A DNA stretch of 64,000 nt, taken from assembly GCF_014529945.1 (NCBI RefSeq), contig NZ_JACVFB010000001.1, positions 992,001 to 1,056,000 on the forward strand, given 5' to 3'. The translations under genes were made by a program, and so were the position numbers. This DNA comes from Chitinophaga varians (GTDB lineage Bacteria > Bacteroidota > Bacteroidia > Chitinophagales > Chitinophagaceae). How positions within the stretch are numbered: position 1 is the first letter of the stretch; each line of letters begins with the position of its first letter. The notes under the pieces are model-generated. The model made no database searches and was not told where the DNA came from. It saw only the letters and a list, made by a program, of their open reading frames with translations. This document shows, one piece after another, positions 1 through 7,738 of this stretch.

Positions 1-2
1 CA

Positions 3-914
3 GGTGACGGCTTCGTCATCCGCGGCAAAATAACGGGTGTCACCAATGGTAGTGTGGCCGTGCTGGAACGTACCGGGGAAAGTAATAACGACTGGCCCCG
101 TGTACGTATCGAGAACGGACAGTTCACCTACTCCGGTAAAGTAGACCATCCACGGTTAGTATGGCTCAAAGTAAGCACCAAAAGGGTAGAGGTGTTCCTT
201 GAAAACGCAGACTACACCATGGAATGCAGTTTCGATTCTCTCGCCGGCAGCAGCCTAAAGGGCGGCAGGTACAATGAGCAATGGCAGCAATACATCACAA
301 GTGGCATGCTACCGATGAAGTACTTCGCTGAGCATCCCCGGCAGGAGATTGCGCCCTGGATGGCACACCGCTATGCGGAGAAGTACGACGAGGCCAAATC
401 TGCTTATGCGCAACTGACGCCGGAAGGGAAAAACACACAGGAAGGAAAAGCCCTGGCAGAGCGGATAGAAACGTATAGGAAAATAGAATCCCGCTCCCCG
501 CTGCCGGTATTCCGCACAGAAGACCCCGCTGGTAAGACTGTTGCGCTGAACGAACTGAAAGGCAAAGTAGTGGTGCTGGACTTCTGGGCCTCCTGGTGCG
601 CTCCCTGCCGCGCTTATGTACCCACGCTGCGGGAACATTACAATCGCTATAAAGACAAAGGCGTGGTGTTCGTCAGCGTATCCGTAGATGATGATAAAGG
701 CAAATGGAAAAAAGCCATGGACGAACTGCACATGGAATGGATGCAGGTGCTCGCCGATGGTGGTTTCAAAGAAGAAACAGGCGTGCGCAAGCTGTTTAAT
801 ATCACCGGTATCCCGCATCTGTTGATCGTCGATAAAGACGGTCGTATTGCAGTATCGATGGACTACTACCAGCGTCAGAACTTCGACGCTGTCGTGCAGC
901 AATTAATACAGTAA
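3..914 (+). CDS. TlpA/ResA-like thioredoxin-fold protein with DUF4369-type N-terminus (5' end outside window)
   Basis: The reading frame is open from base 3, so the true start lies upstream; a GTG at 54 is internal. About 303 residues are visible. The first ~100 (starting GDGFVIRGKITG) resemble the beta-rich DUF4369 domain of Bacteroidota thioredoxin-like proteins. The last ~135 form a redoxin domain with the motif WASWCAPCRAY (CxxC at 598-609) and a cis-proline in GIPHLL. Family members are periplasmic, often lipid-anchored, thiol-disulfide oxidoreductases. The signal peptide cannot be seen because the 5' end is missing. A strong terminator follows at 940-967, and the next gene is convergent. 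It is therefore probably unrelated to the NRPS cluster and marks its left flank. Confidence 0.85.
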   Translation, partial: GDGFVIRGKITGVTNGSVAVLERTGESNNDWPRVRIENGQFTYSGKVDHPRLVWLKVSTKRVEVFLENADYTMECSFDSLAGSSLKGGRYNEQWQQYITSGMLPMKYFAEHPRQEIAPWMAHRYAEKYDEAKSAYAQLTPEGKNTQEGKALAERIETYRKIESRSPLPVFRTEDPAGKTVALNELKGKVVVLDFWASWCAPCRAYVPTLREHYNRYKDKGVVFVSVSVDDDKGKWKKAMDELHMEWMQVLADGGFKEETGVRKLFNITGIPHLLIVDKDGRIAVSMDYYQRQNFDAVVQQLIQ

Positions 915-939
915 TTTAGTGATCAACCCATATGTAGCG

Positions 940-967
940 GCCGGCCCCAAAAGGGCCGGCTTTTTTT
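940..967 (+). terminator. Rho-independent terminator of the thioredoxin-like gene
   Basis: A perfect 8-bp G/C stem (GCCGGCCC at 940-947, GGGCCGGC at 953-960) closes a CAAAA loop and is followed directly by seven T residues at 961-967. It lies 26 bases after the stop codon of the upstream gene. The T-run is only on the plus-strand side, so it is not an evident terminator for the convergent ABC transporter gene. Confidence 0.9.
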
Positions 968-970
968 GTG

Positions 971-990
971 CCCTGGGCTTCAGCCCTGGG
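971..990. repeat. REP-like imperfect palindrome between convergent gene ends
   Basis: The 20 bases have the symmetric form CCC-T-GGGC-TTCA-GCCC-T-GGG: outer CCC/GGG, a T/T mismatch, then GGGC/GCCC around a TTCA loop. It sits between the terminator and the 3' end of the ABC transporter gene. Short palindromes of this look, placed between convergent genes, resemble dispersed REP elements. Only one copy is visible in the window, so the repeat assignment is inference. Confidence 0.35.
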
Positions 991-997
991 GCTGTGC

Positions 998-2770
998 CTA
1001 CTGAATAAACTGCATCTCACAAAGGGTTTTATACAAACCTTCTTCGTTGCTGATCAGTTCATGATGGGTGCCTTCTTCCACGATAGCGCCTTTATCGATG
1101 ACGATGATCTTGTCGGCCTGCCGGATGGTGGCGAGGCGGTGTGCGATGACGATGGCGGTGCGGCCTTCCATCAGTTTGTTCAGGGCGTCCTGTACCAGTT
1201 TCTCTGATTCGGCGTCCAGTGCGGAGGTGGCTTCATCGAGGATGAGGATGCGTGGTGCTTTCAGTACGGCGCGGGCGATGGCGATCCGCTGGCGTTGTCC
1301 GCCGGAGAGTTGTATGCCGCGTTCTCCCACGAGTGTCTGTAAGCCCAGCGGCATCCGCTGAATGAATTCCCAGGCGTTGGCTTTCTGCGCGGCGGCGATG
1401 ATCTCTGCTTCTGATGCGTCCTGTTTGCCATAGGCGATATTTTCCGCGATGGTGCCGCCAAAGAGGAATACGTCCTGCGGTACGGTGGCAATCTGCGAAC
1501 GGAGCGCAGATAAAGGAAAGCTGCTGCTGTCTTTCTGGTCAAACAGTATATGCCCTCCCGTAGGATCGTAGATGCGTAACAGTAAGGATACGATGGTGCT
1601 TTTGCCGGCGCCGCTGGGACCTATCAGGGCTATTGTCTGGTTGGCCTGCGCCTGAAAGGAGAGGTTTTTCAGTACGGGGGTGTCTTCGCGGCCGGGATAA
1701 CGGAAGGATACGTGGCGGAAGCTGATGTAGCCGTGTAAGATATGTTCCGGTGCCAGCTGGGTGACCGGCGCCAGTGGTTCTGCCGGTTCGTCGAGGATGG
1801 CGAAGAGATTTTCTGTGGCGCCCAGGCTTTTTTGCAGGGAAGCATATACTTCTGCCAGTCCACCGATGGAGCTGCCGATAAAGACAGAATATAATACAAA
1901 GGAGAATAGCTGGCCGGTGTCCAGGCCGATGAGGGCTCCCCGCCAGATGACGGCTACTAGCGCGCCGAAGATGCCGGCAACGACAAAAGAGGAGAGGGCA
2001 GCCCGGTATTTACCGTTCTGAATGCCGAGGCGGGCCGCTTCGTCGGTCTTTTCCCGGTAGCGCCTCATTTCCATGAATTCACTGGCAAATGCTTTTACAC
2101 TGAAGATGCCCTGTAAGGTTTCCTCCACGATGGTGCCGGAAGTAGCTACCTGGTCCTGTACTTTCCGTGAAAAATGACGGATGAACCGTCCGAAAACGAC
2201 AGCGATCAGTACCATGACCGGCAAAATGGCCAGCATGAAGAGGGTGAGATGGATGGAAGTCAGCATCAGGAAGATGATGCCGCCGATGATGATCACCAGC
2301 TGCCGTATAAATTCAGCGATGGTATTGGTGAATGTTTCCTGCAGCAGGGAGATGTCTGCGGATATTCTGCTGTTCAGTTCTCCTACACGACGGGTGAGAA
2401 AGAACTGCATGGGAAGTTGTACCAGATGATTGTAGACGGTCTGCCGCAGGTAGGCCAGTGTTTTCTCCGCTACTTTCACAAAAATCAGTGTTCTGAAAAA
2501 AGAACTGATCGTTTGTATAGTTAGGACTGCTATCAGAAAAATGCCGGCGTCGTTGATGGCGGAGGCGCCCTGCGGTTGTTTGCTGGCATTGATCAGCCGA
2601 CCCAGCAACTCGGGGAAGGCGAGACCTGCCAGACTTGTCGTGATCAGAAAAAGCATGCCCGCTGTGAATAGGGCGCGGTGAGGCCATAGTAACTGAAGCA
2701 TGCGTTGCATTCGTTTAGGCCTGACAGTAATACGGTCACTATTATTGACGGTTGTTGAGGGAGATTGCAT
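998..2770 (-). CDS. MsbA-type ABC exporter (fused membrane and ATPase domains)
   Basis: This is a 590-residue half-transporter with an N-terminal exporter membrane domain followed by an ATPase domain. Hydrophobic segments include ALFTAGMLFLITTSLAG, GIFLIAVLTIQTISSFF, QLVIIIGGIIFLMLT and an SSFVVAGIFGALVAVIW stretch. The ATPase has Walker A GPSGAGKST, signature LSGGQRQR, Walker B ILILDEATSALD and the H-loop histidine in VIAHRLAT, so it should be active as a homodimer. An in-frame ATG at 2881 would add 37 residues, but they are unlike family N-termini; the ATG at 2770 gives a normal MsbA-like start (MQSPSTTVNNS). It is transcribed away from the NRPS genes. Family members export lipids, lipopeptides or drugs. 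A role in exporting the NRPS product is possible from position only; a housekeeping lipid flippase is equally likely. Confidence 0.9.
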   Translation of the reverse strand: MQSPSTTVNNSDRITVRPKRMQRMLQLLWPHRALFTAGMLFLITTSLAGLAFPELLGRLINASKQPQGASAINDAGIFLIAVLTIQTISSFFRTLIFVKVAEKTLAYLRQTVYNHLVQLPMQFFLTRRVGELNSRISADISLLQETFTNTIAEFIRQLVIIIGGIIFLMLTSIHLTLFMLAILPVMVLIAVVFGRFIRHFSRKVQDQVATSGTIVEETLQGIFSVKAFASEFMEMRRYREKTDEAARLGIQNGKYRAALSSFVVAGIFGALVAVIWRGALIGLDTGQLFSFVLYSVFIGSSIGGLAEVYASLQKSLGATENLFAILDEPAEPLAPVTQLAPEHILHGYISFRHVSFRYPGREDTPVLKNLSFQAQANQTIALIGPSGAGKSTIVSLLLRIYDPTGGHILFDQKDSSSFPLSALRSQIATVPQDVFLFGGTIAENIAYGKQDASEAEIIAAAQKANAWEFIQRMPLGLQTLVGERGIQLSGGQRQRIAIARAVLKAPRILILDEATSALDAESEKLVQDALNKLMEGRTAIVIAHRLATIRQADKIIVIDKGAIVEEGTHHELISNEEGLYKTLCEMQFIQ

Positions 2771-3117
2771 GGACTTAATTTGGAGGGCTATAAAAAGGGT
2801 TTTAAGGTGTGTTGGCAATAGCGTTATTATATGCTGCTGCAACAAAAGTTCGGTGGCGTAAGATTTAGCAGCCGATGGCAAGTTAAATATAAAATGATTT
2901 ACGGCAATGGAAAAAAGTTTGAAAAAAAATCGTCAGTCGTACTGATAATATTAAATGATTGTTAACAACGGTGTTCTGTATGTAATACCTTGCTGTGGCA
3001 GGTTTTCCATGCATCCTTTTACTGAATTCACACTTCACCGGATGGTGTCTCCTGCCATGAATTGTTTTTTTCTATTGCGCCTATAGCGCACCTGATAATT
3101 TTTTTTGCTGAATAAAA

Positions 3118-3125
3118 TATGTTTG
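3118..3125 (+). promoter_or_regulatory. Candidate Bacteroidota -7 box (TATGTTTG)
   Basis: The eight bases match the Bacteroidota -7 consensus TAnnTTTG exactly. A TTG at the usual -33 distance is not present, so the match is incomplete. If used, transcription would start near 3130 and leave a leader of about 370 bases before the NusG-like start codon. I found no other exact TAnnTTTG on the plus strand of this gap. Confidence 0.3.
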
Positions 3126-3450
3126 CTAAATTCGGGCCACTGATAAGGACGATAGAAGTGTTAATTATTGTACAACGATAAAAAAAAGTAGTTAACGATC
3201 CCTCAAATAATCAAATTTTCCTTAAATGTTTTCAATGACTAAGACAAGGGATAAAGCATTAAGCACAAACTAATACTATCCGGAAAATTCTAAGACATCC
3301 AAGGTGGTGTTTTATGTTAACTTAGTAGATCGTTTAAACAACTATTTTATTTTTTTTATGTAATGTGAAGGATCTGGATTCACGCTAGCGACAGCTATGC
3401 CCGCTACTGGACCTTATTGTTTCAGGAAAGGGCGTGTGGACCGTATCTGG

Positions 3451-3488
3451 AAGGAAAAGCCTATTGCTTTATTAGCATCCTTTAGAAA
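3451..3488 (+). promoter_or_regulatory. Bulged hairpin directly upstream of the NusG-like gene
   Basis: An inner stem AAAGC (3456-3460) / GCTTT (3466-3470) closes the loop CTATT. An outer arm AAGGA (3451-3455) pairs with TCCTT farther downstream (about 3478-3482) across a seven-base bulge. The element ends about 15 bases before the ATG at 3498. A separate weak stem, TAGCG (3386-3390) / CGCTA (3402-3406), lies about 65 bases earlier. Leader hairpins are known targets of NusG paralogues such as LoaP; applying that here is inference. Confidence 0.3.
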
Positions 3489-3497
3489 ATACCCTCA

Positions 3498-4016
3498 ATG
3501 AGCATTTCCGTTAATGGCTGGTATGTGGTGTATACCAAGCCTCGTCACGAAAAAAAGGTTGCCGCTTTTTTGTCAACTTTGAATATTGTCAACTTTTTAC
3601 CTACAGCCAGAATTTTACGCGTGTGGAAAGACCGAAAGAAATACATCGACGCCCCTTTATTTCCTTCTTACCTTTTCATTTATCTGGAGGATCTGGAGAC
3701 CTATTATAAGGTGTTAAGCCTGGAAGCTGTGTTATACTATGTTAAAACAGGAAAGGAGGTGGTCAAGGTGAAGGAAGACGTGATACATAGTATCCGGCTG
3801 ATTACCCAACAGCCGAATAACATCGATATCGAGGTGTCGGATGATTATTTCCAGCCAGGAAAACAACTGATGATCAAAGATGGAATGTTATCGGGTCTCG
3901 TTTGTGAAGTGGTGGAAGTAAAAGGAGAACAAAAGTTTCTGGTAAGGGTCAACATGCTGCAGAAGAATATTCTGGTTGCCGTATCTGCTGAATACCTCGA
4001 TTCAATCGCCGTGTAA
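3498..4016 (+). CDS. NusG-like transcription antitermination factor (UpxY/LoaP/RfaH type)
   Basis: This 172-residue protein begins SISVNGWYVVYTKPRHEKKV, the hallmark of a NusG N-terminal (NGN) domain, and continues with a PLFPSYLFIYL core. Its C-terminal third (about residues 115-170, FQPGKQLMIKDGMLSGLVCEV) is a KOW-like domain. NGN domains bind RNA polymerase and suppress pausing or termination; specialised paralogues act on particular long operons (UpxY on Bacteroides capsule loci, LoaP on Bacillota polyketide and NRPS clusters, RfaH in enterobacteria). Here the gene is the first of a co-directional run of more than 60 kb that ends in three NRPS genes of 15-20 kb each. The inferred role is a dedicated processivity factor for that run. 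Housekeeping NusG usually neighbours secE and ribosomal genes, which are absent here. Confidence 0.88.
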   Translation: MSISVNGWYVVYTKPRHEKKVAAFLSTLNIVNFLPTARILRVWKDRKKYIDAPLFPSYLFIYLEDLETYYKVLSLEAVLYYVKTGKEVVKVKEDVIHSIRLITQQPNNIDIEVSDDYFQPGKQLMIKDGMLSGLVCEVVEVKGEQKFLVRVNMLQKNILVAVSAEYLDSIAV

Positions 4017-4158
4017 GCTGCCGCCCATTGTTGTGCTCAACATCTATGGTCGGCGTGGAAACCCTGGCCCGTCCAATTTTTCAGCAGGAAGGCTCCCCTC
4101 TGCTGCAAGGCTTCGTCTGCCTGTAAATTCCCTGGTATGAAGCGTGAATAGACAAACA

Positions 4159-4179
4159 TCATCTGTTATATACAGATGA
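4159..4179 (+). promoter_or_regulatory. Perfect 8-bp hairpin between the antiterminator and thioesterase genes
   Basis: TCATCTGT (4159-4166) and ACAGATGA (4172-4179) are exact reverse complements around a TATAT loop. The hairpin lies in the 263-base gap 4017-4279, which otherwise holds no gene. Downstream in the same gap is a C/G-rich tract (about 4211-4238) and an A/T tract with six T residues near 4253, but no canonical terminator. A cis element acted on by the NusG-like protein, or an attenuator, is possible; an RNA-processing site is the alternative. Confidence 0.4.
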
Positions 4180-4279
4180 CTGTGGTCGTCATTCTGTTAT
4201 AGTTTGAGATACCGGTCCCCCTGGTCCCGGACGGGGTGTCTTGTACCTATATTTTTTGACAACGTGGAAACTTTGACAT

Positions 4280-5002
4280 ATGGAGAAAATCAATCTTTTC
4301 TGTCTGCCCTTTGCCGGAGGTAGTAAATACTCCTACCGGCTGTATGAAGAACACCTGCCATCTTTCCTGAACCTTATTCCGCTGGAATACCCCGGCAGAG
4401 GTACGCGGATGAGTGAGCCCCTGAAAGAAGATATCCGGCAGCTGGTGCACGATCTCTACCTGCAGGTAGAGCACAAACTCGACAGAGCACCCTACGCGAT
4501 CTATGGACACAGTATGGGCGGACTGCTTTGTTACCTGTTGGCCCGCAAAATCAGAGAAGAAGGCCGGATGCCACCCGTGCACCTTTTTATCACCGGTACC
4601 TCAGGACCCGCTGCATTGTCCAGAACAGAGAAAAAAAGACACCTGCTGGATAAAAAATCATTCATCGAGGAAATCCGTAACCTAAACGGAAGCCCGGATG
4701 AAATATTGCAAAATGATGAGCTGCTGGATTTTATCGAGCCTATTTTAAGAGCCGATTTTAAAGTGTCGGAAAACTATGCCCACACCAGACAGGAACCACT
4801 CGATATACCCGTTACCGTTATCACCGGCACCAGAGAGGACATGAAACCTGAAGATATCCGCCTGTGGCAACAGGAGGCACGGAACCCGGTGGACTTCCGC
4901 CGTATGCCCGGTCATCACTTTTTTATCTTCAAATACCCTTACGAGATCGTCAGCATCATCGCCAAAAAATTACTTGTACATCACAAATCATATCAATTAT
5001 GA
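4280..5002 (+). CDS. Type II (external) thioesterase of the NRPS cluster
   Basis: This 240-residue alpha/beta hydrolase of the SrfA-D/GrsT family has the N-terminal FCLPFAGGSKYSYR and EYPGRGTR signatures. The nucleophile is Ser78 in YGHSMGG, with a candidate acid Asp187 (GTREDMKP) and His213 (GHHFF). Family members are stand-alone repair enzymes that strip wrong or stalled acyl groups from carrier-protein phosphopantetheine arms. With 14 carrier domains encoded downstream, this is the likely job. The stop codon overlaps the next start as ATGA (4999-5002), indicating translational coupling to the hydroxylase gene. Length and motifs are normal for the family. Confidence 0.92.
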   Translation: MEKINLFCLPFAGGSKYSYRLYEEHLPSFLNLIPLEYPGRGTRMSEPLKEDIRQLVHDLYLQVEHKLDRAPYAIYGHSMGGLLCYLLARKIREEGRMPPVHLFITGTSGPAALSRTEKKRHLLDKKSFIEEIRNLNGSPDEILQNDELLDFIEPILRADFKVSENYAHTRQEPLDIPVTVITGTREDMKPEDIRLWQQEARNPVDFRRMPGHHFFIFKYPYEIVSIIAKKLLVHHKSYQL

Positions 5003-6624
5003 GCGACAAAAAAGTATACCTGAAGCCCAACGTAGTGCTGGAACCATTGTATGACAGGTGGTATGCCTGGAGCCACCTCATCTCTCCGGCAACAGCCGCC
5101 ATGAACACCATCGCCCGCCACCTGACCATCATGGATTCTTATCTTGACGACCCCGCCATCCACGCGGAAGCGGTACTGAATCCTAAAATGAAAGGCGGCC
5201 CGTTCATGGACTTCAACGGGGAAAGGGTAGCGGAAGTGAATGCCCTGAAAGATGATATCCTCAAACGCCAACACCGTACCATCGAATTCGCTAAGGCCTG
5301 CAAAGAACTCGATAAGATACTGGCCGCCGAAGCAAAAGGATTCGGACTGGAACCACTATACGAAAAAGTGCCGGAAATCCTCAAAGGATATGTTGAACTG
5401 TATTACGATCGCAATAATAACGCTGACTACCGCCTCTTTGAGTCCCTGCTGTATAAAAGCGAATTCTATAACAGAGAAGCCCAGAGCATCGCACTGTGGA
5501 TCACCAATAACGACCATCGGCCGTTCTGTCTCAGCACACCACGGCTCGATGAAGCGGATGTGCTGCACCTCAATATTCCCTTCGACCATCCCGGCATCGA
5601 CGCCATCAGCCACATGAAGAGAACAGCCCGCTCCCTGGCTGAAATCAAAGCCCTCTTTGATATCACCCCGGAACAGGAACCCCTCTTTGATACTTTCTTC
5701 ACGGAAACACCACCGCCGGCCTATAAACGATATACCGGCGATAAAATCCGGATGCGCTATTTTGGTCACGCCTGTATCCTCGTGGAAACAAAAGACGTGA
5801 GCATCCTGGTAGACCCGCTGATCAGCTACTATGGCTACGAAAGCAGCATCGACCACTTCTCCGATGCAGACCTTCCGGATGTGATCGACTATGTGCTGAT
5901 CACCCATAATCATCAGGACCATATCCTGTTTGAGACCCTGCTGCCCCTGCGTCATAAAATCAAGAACCTGATCGTGCCACGTACCTGTAGCGGTAAACTG
6001 GAAGATCCGGACCTGAAACTGATGTTTAACAATATCGGCTTCGATAACGTAGTGGCGGTAGACCCCATGGAAACCATCGAGTTTGTGGACACCGTTATCA
6101 CCGGTCTGCCTTTCACCGGCGAACATTGTGATATGAACATTCTCACCAAATCCTGCTTCCTGGTACAGATCAGCGGCTTCAAACTGCTGTTCCTGGCCGA
6201 CTCCAGGATTGTGGAATCTGCGCTCTACAGACATATTCATAACCAGATCGGTGATGTGGACGTACTGTTCCTCGGTATGGAATGCGACGGCGCTCCGCTT
6301 ACCTGGCTGTATGGCCCGCTGCTGACCAAAAAGATCACCCGTGATCAGGACAGCAGCCGCAGGCTCGCCGGTTCTGACTGCCCCAAAGGCATGGCGCTCG
6401 TGAATATCTTCAAGCCGAAAGAAGCCTACGTATATGCGATGGGGATGGAACCCTGGCTGGAATTTATCAGCAGCATCGTATATACCGACGAGTCCAATCC
6501 CATCATCCAGTCCAACAAACTGGTGAAGGAATGTGAGGCGAGAGGTATCATTGCTGAACGTCTTTATGGAGAAAAAGAGCTCCTGTACAACAGAAAAGAA
6601 GCACTGGTGGCAGAAACAAATTAA
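4999..6624 (+). CDS. CmlA-type diiron beta-hydroxylase (metallo-beta-lactamase fold) acting on carrier-bound amino acids
   Basis: The chosen start at 4999 (MSDKKVYLKPN) overlaps the thioesterase stop by four bases and gives 541 residues; an in-frame ATG at 4864 lies inside the thioesterase gene and is unlikely. The N-terminal ~240 residues lack a familiar motif; the C-terminal part is a metallo-beta-lactamase fold beginning MRYFGHACILVE. The metal motif HNHQDH gives H303, H305, D307 and H308, followed by E375 (TGEHCD) and D401 (FLADSR). As I recall CmlA of chloramphenicol synthesis (H305, H307, D309, H310, E377, D403), the spacing is identical with a constant offset of two, and the glutamate replacing the usual histidine is the hydroxylase signature. 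No histidine occurs after residue 414, so a seventh histidine ligand is not evident. Its substrate here (Asp, Leu, Phe/Tyr, Val/Ile or Lys on a PCP) cannot be told from sequence. Confidence 0.8.
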   Translation: MSDKKVYLKPNVVLEPLYDRWYAWSHLISPATAAMNTIARHLTIMDSYLDDPAIHAEAVLNPKMKGGPFMDFNGERVAEVNALKDDILKRQHRTIEFAKACKELDKILAAEAKGFGLEPLYEKVPEILKGYVELYYDRNNNADYRLFESLLYKSEFYNREAQSIALWITNNDHRPFCLSTPRLDEADVLHLNIPFDHPGIDAISHMKRTARSLAEIKALFDITPEQEPLFDTFFTETPPPAYKRYTGDKIRMRYFGHACILVETKDVSILVDPLISYYGYESSIDHFSDADLPDVIDYVLITHNHQDHILFETLLPLRHKIKNLIVPRTCSGKLEDPDLKLMFNNIGFDNVVAVDPMETIEFVDTVITGLPFTGEHCDMNILTKSCFLVQISGFKLLFLADSRIVESALYRHIHNQIGDVDVLFLGMECDGAPLTWLYGPLLTKKITRDQDSSRRLAGSDCPKGMALVNIFKPKEAYVYAMGMEPWLEFISSIVYTDESNPIIQSNKLVKECEARGIIAERLYGEKELLYNRKEALVAETN

Positions 6625-6702
6625 CGCCGGCCCTTTCTGATTGTTTGTTTATTACGCTCCTTTTTCTTTTCTGAATATCATTACAGACTGCCAACTATCT
6701 GC

Positions 6703-6730
6703 TACCTGCATCCACCCCTGGATGCAGGTA
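6703..6730 (+). promoter_or_regulatory. Perfect 12-bp hairpin between the hydroxylase and sbnA
   Basis: TACCTGCATCCA (6703-6714) and TGGATGCAGGTA (6719-6730) pair perfectly around a CCCC loop. The sequence TACCCCTC follows at 6731-6738, and a run of five T residues at 6740-6744. The nine-base gap before the T-run makes it a non-standard intrinsic terminator. Lying inside a co-directional gene run, it would be a natural attenuation point for read-through by the NusG-like protein. The surrounding gap 6625-6761 has no gene. Confidence 0.5.
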
Positions 6731-6761
6731 TACCCCTCGTTTTTACCATAAAAATTCAAGT

Positions 6762-7727
6762 ATGTTACAACAACTAGAAAAGTTGTCTGCTTTCATAGGT
6801 AATACTCCCCTCATTTCCCTCCGAAATACAGACACCCCCCTGTGGGCTAAACTGGAATACAACAATTTCTCCGGCAGCTCTAAAGACCGTGCCGGTTACA
6901 GCATTATCTACCACGGCATCAAAGCAGGTCATATCAATCAGGATACCACCATCATCGCTTCCAGCTCCGGTAACCTCGCTATCGCGGTGGCTTCCATCTG
7001 TAAGATGCTCGACCTGAAATTTATTCCCGTTATTGATCCTAATATCAACAGCGCTTATGAATCGTTGCTGAACCTGCTGTCCTACAAAGTGGTGAAGATC
7101 ACGGAACGCGATCATACCGGCGGTTATCTGCTCACCCGTATCGACACTGTCAACAAGCTGCATGCTACCATCGAAAATTCATTCATCGCTGATCAATACG
7201 GCGATCCTAATAACTACAAGGGTTACTACGGATTGACGAAAGAAATCCTGGCCTGTCCGGAGCCGATCGATTATGTGTTTGTGGCGGTAAGCTCCAGCGG
7301 CGCTATTACCGGCATCTCCAGTAGTATCAAGGCGGAACGGCCTGATATTAAAGTTATCGGTGTGGACGTGGAAGGTTCTGTTATCTTCAATGCACCACCG
7401 GTAAAGCGCTATATCTCCGGCATCGGCGCCAGCCAGATACCACCCATCATCAAAAACGCATTGATCGATGATGTGGTGATCCTCTCGCAAACAGATATCG
7501 TTAAAGGCTGCCTGGAGTTGCTGAATGAACAAGTGATTTTTGCCGGCGCTTCTTCCGGCGCCGTATACCTCGCTGCCAAAAATTATTTCCGTCAGTTGTC
7601 TTTCGTTACACCGCCCAACTCATTGCTCATCTTCCCGGATAAAGGTCATTCTTACCTGGATACGATCTATAACGAAGAATGGGCCGCGCAACTGGCGCAT
7701 AAGCTACAATCTGCCACCATCGCTTAA
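6762..7727 (+). CDS. sbnA: SbnA-like PLP enzyme: N-(2-amino-2-carboxyethyl)-L-glutamate synthase (Dap biosynthesis)
   Basis: This 321-residue fold-type II PLP enzyme is of the cysteine synthase superfamily. It has the N-terminal FIGNTPLISL motif, the PLP lysine K41 in SGSSKDRAG, and the substrate loop SSSGNLAIAVA; the phosphate-binding loop is probably VAVSSSGAITGI. In Staphylococcus, SbnA condenses O-phosphoserine with glutamate to give ACEGA, which SbnB then oxidises to L-2,3-diaminopropionate and 2-oxoglutarate. The assignment over plain cysteine synthase rests on the immediately adjacent sbnB (11-base gap) and on the diamino-acid specificity code of NRPS module 9. The gene is preceded by a strong hairpin at 6703-6730. 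Confidence 0.88.
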   Translation: MLQQLEKLSAFIGNTPLISLRNTDTPLWAKLEYNNFSGSSKDRAGYSIIYHGIKAGHINQDTTIIASSSGNLAIAVASICKMLDLKFIPVIDPNINSAYESLLNLLSYKVVKITERDHTGGYLLTRIDTVNKLHATIENSFIADQYGDPNNYKGYYGLTKEILACPEPIDYVFVAVSSSGAITGISSSIKAERPDIKVIGVDVEGSVIFNAPPVKRYISGIGASQIPPIIKNALIDDVVILSQTDIVKGCLELLNEQVIFAGASSGAVYLAAKNYFRQLSFVTPPNSLLIFPDKGHSYLDTIYNEEWAAQLAHKLQSATIA

Positions 7728-7738
7728 AACGACTATAT

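Larger units (their letters stand above)
2771..3497. other. Non-coding divergent region; presumed promoter and leader of the NRPS cluster
   Basis: These 727 bases separate the divergent ABC exporter and NusG-like genes, and I see no credible coding frame. The stretch is A/T-rich with many A and T runs. Visible elements are a 5-bp hairpin at 2933-2945 (TCAGT/ACTGA), a perfect 10-base palindrome TTGTTAACAA at 2959-2968, a 5-bp hairpin at 3076-3090 (TGCGC/GCGCA, loop CTATA) followed by a T-run, a TATGTTTG box at 3118-3125, a PmeI-type palindrome at 3332-3339, and hairpins at 3386-3406 and 3451-3488. Its length suggests room for both promoters and a long 5' leader for the NusG-like gene. Confidence 0.6.

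Noticed and set aside
2771..2881. Upstream in-frame ATG extending the ABC exporter by 37 residues
   Set aside because: The added residues are not typical of MsbA-type N-termini and use up intergenic sequence; 2770 gives a standard length.
4198..4206. TATAGTTTG as a promoter for the thioesterase gene
   Set aside because: The spacing between TA and TTTG is one or three bases instead of two, and no -33 element is seen.
4017..4279. A hidden MbtH-like gene in the gap after the antiterminator
   Set aside because: No frame of about 70 codons with MbtH motifs (such as a conserved NxExQxSxWP core) is present; the gap holds a hairpin and low-complexity sequence.
4864..4998. Upstream in-frame ATG extending the CmlA-type hydroxylase by 45 residues
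   Set aside because: The extension would lie inside the thioesterase gene and has no family-like sequence; the ATGA overlap at 4999-5002 is a typical coupled start.
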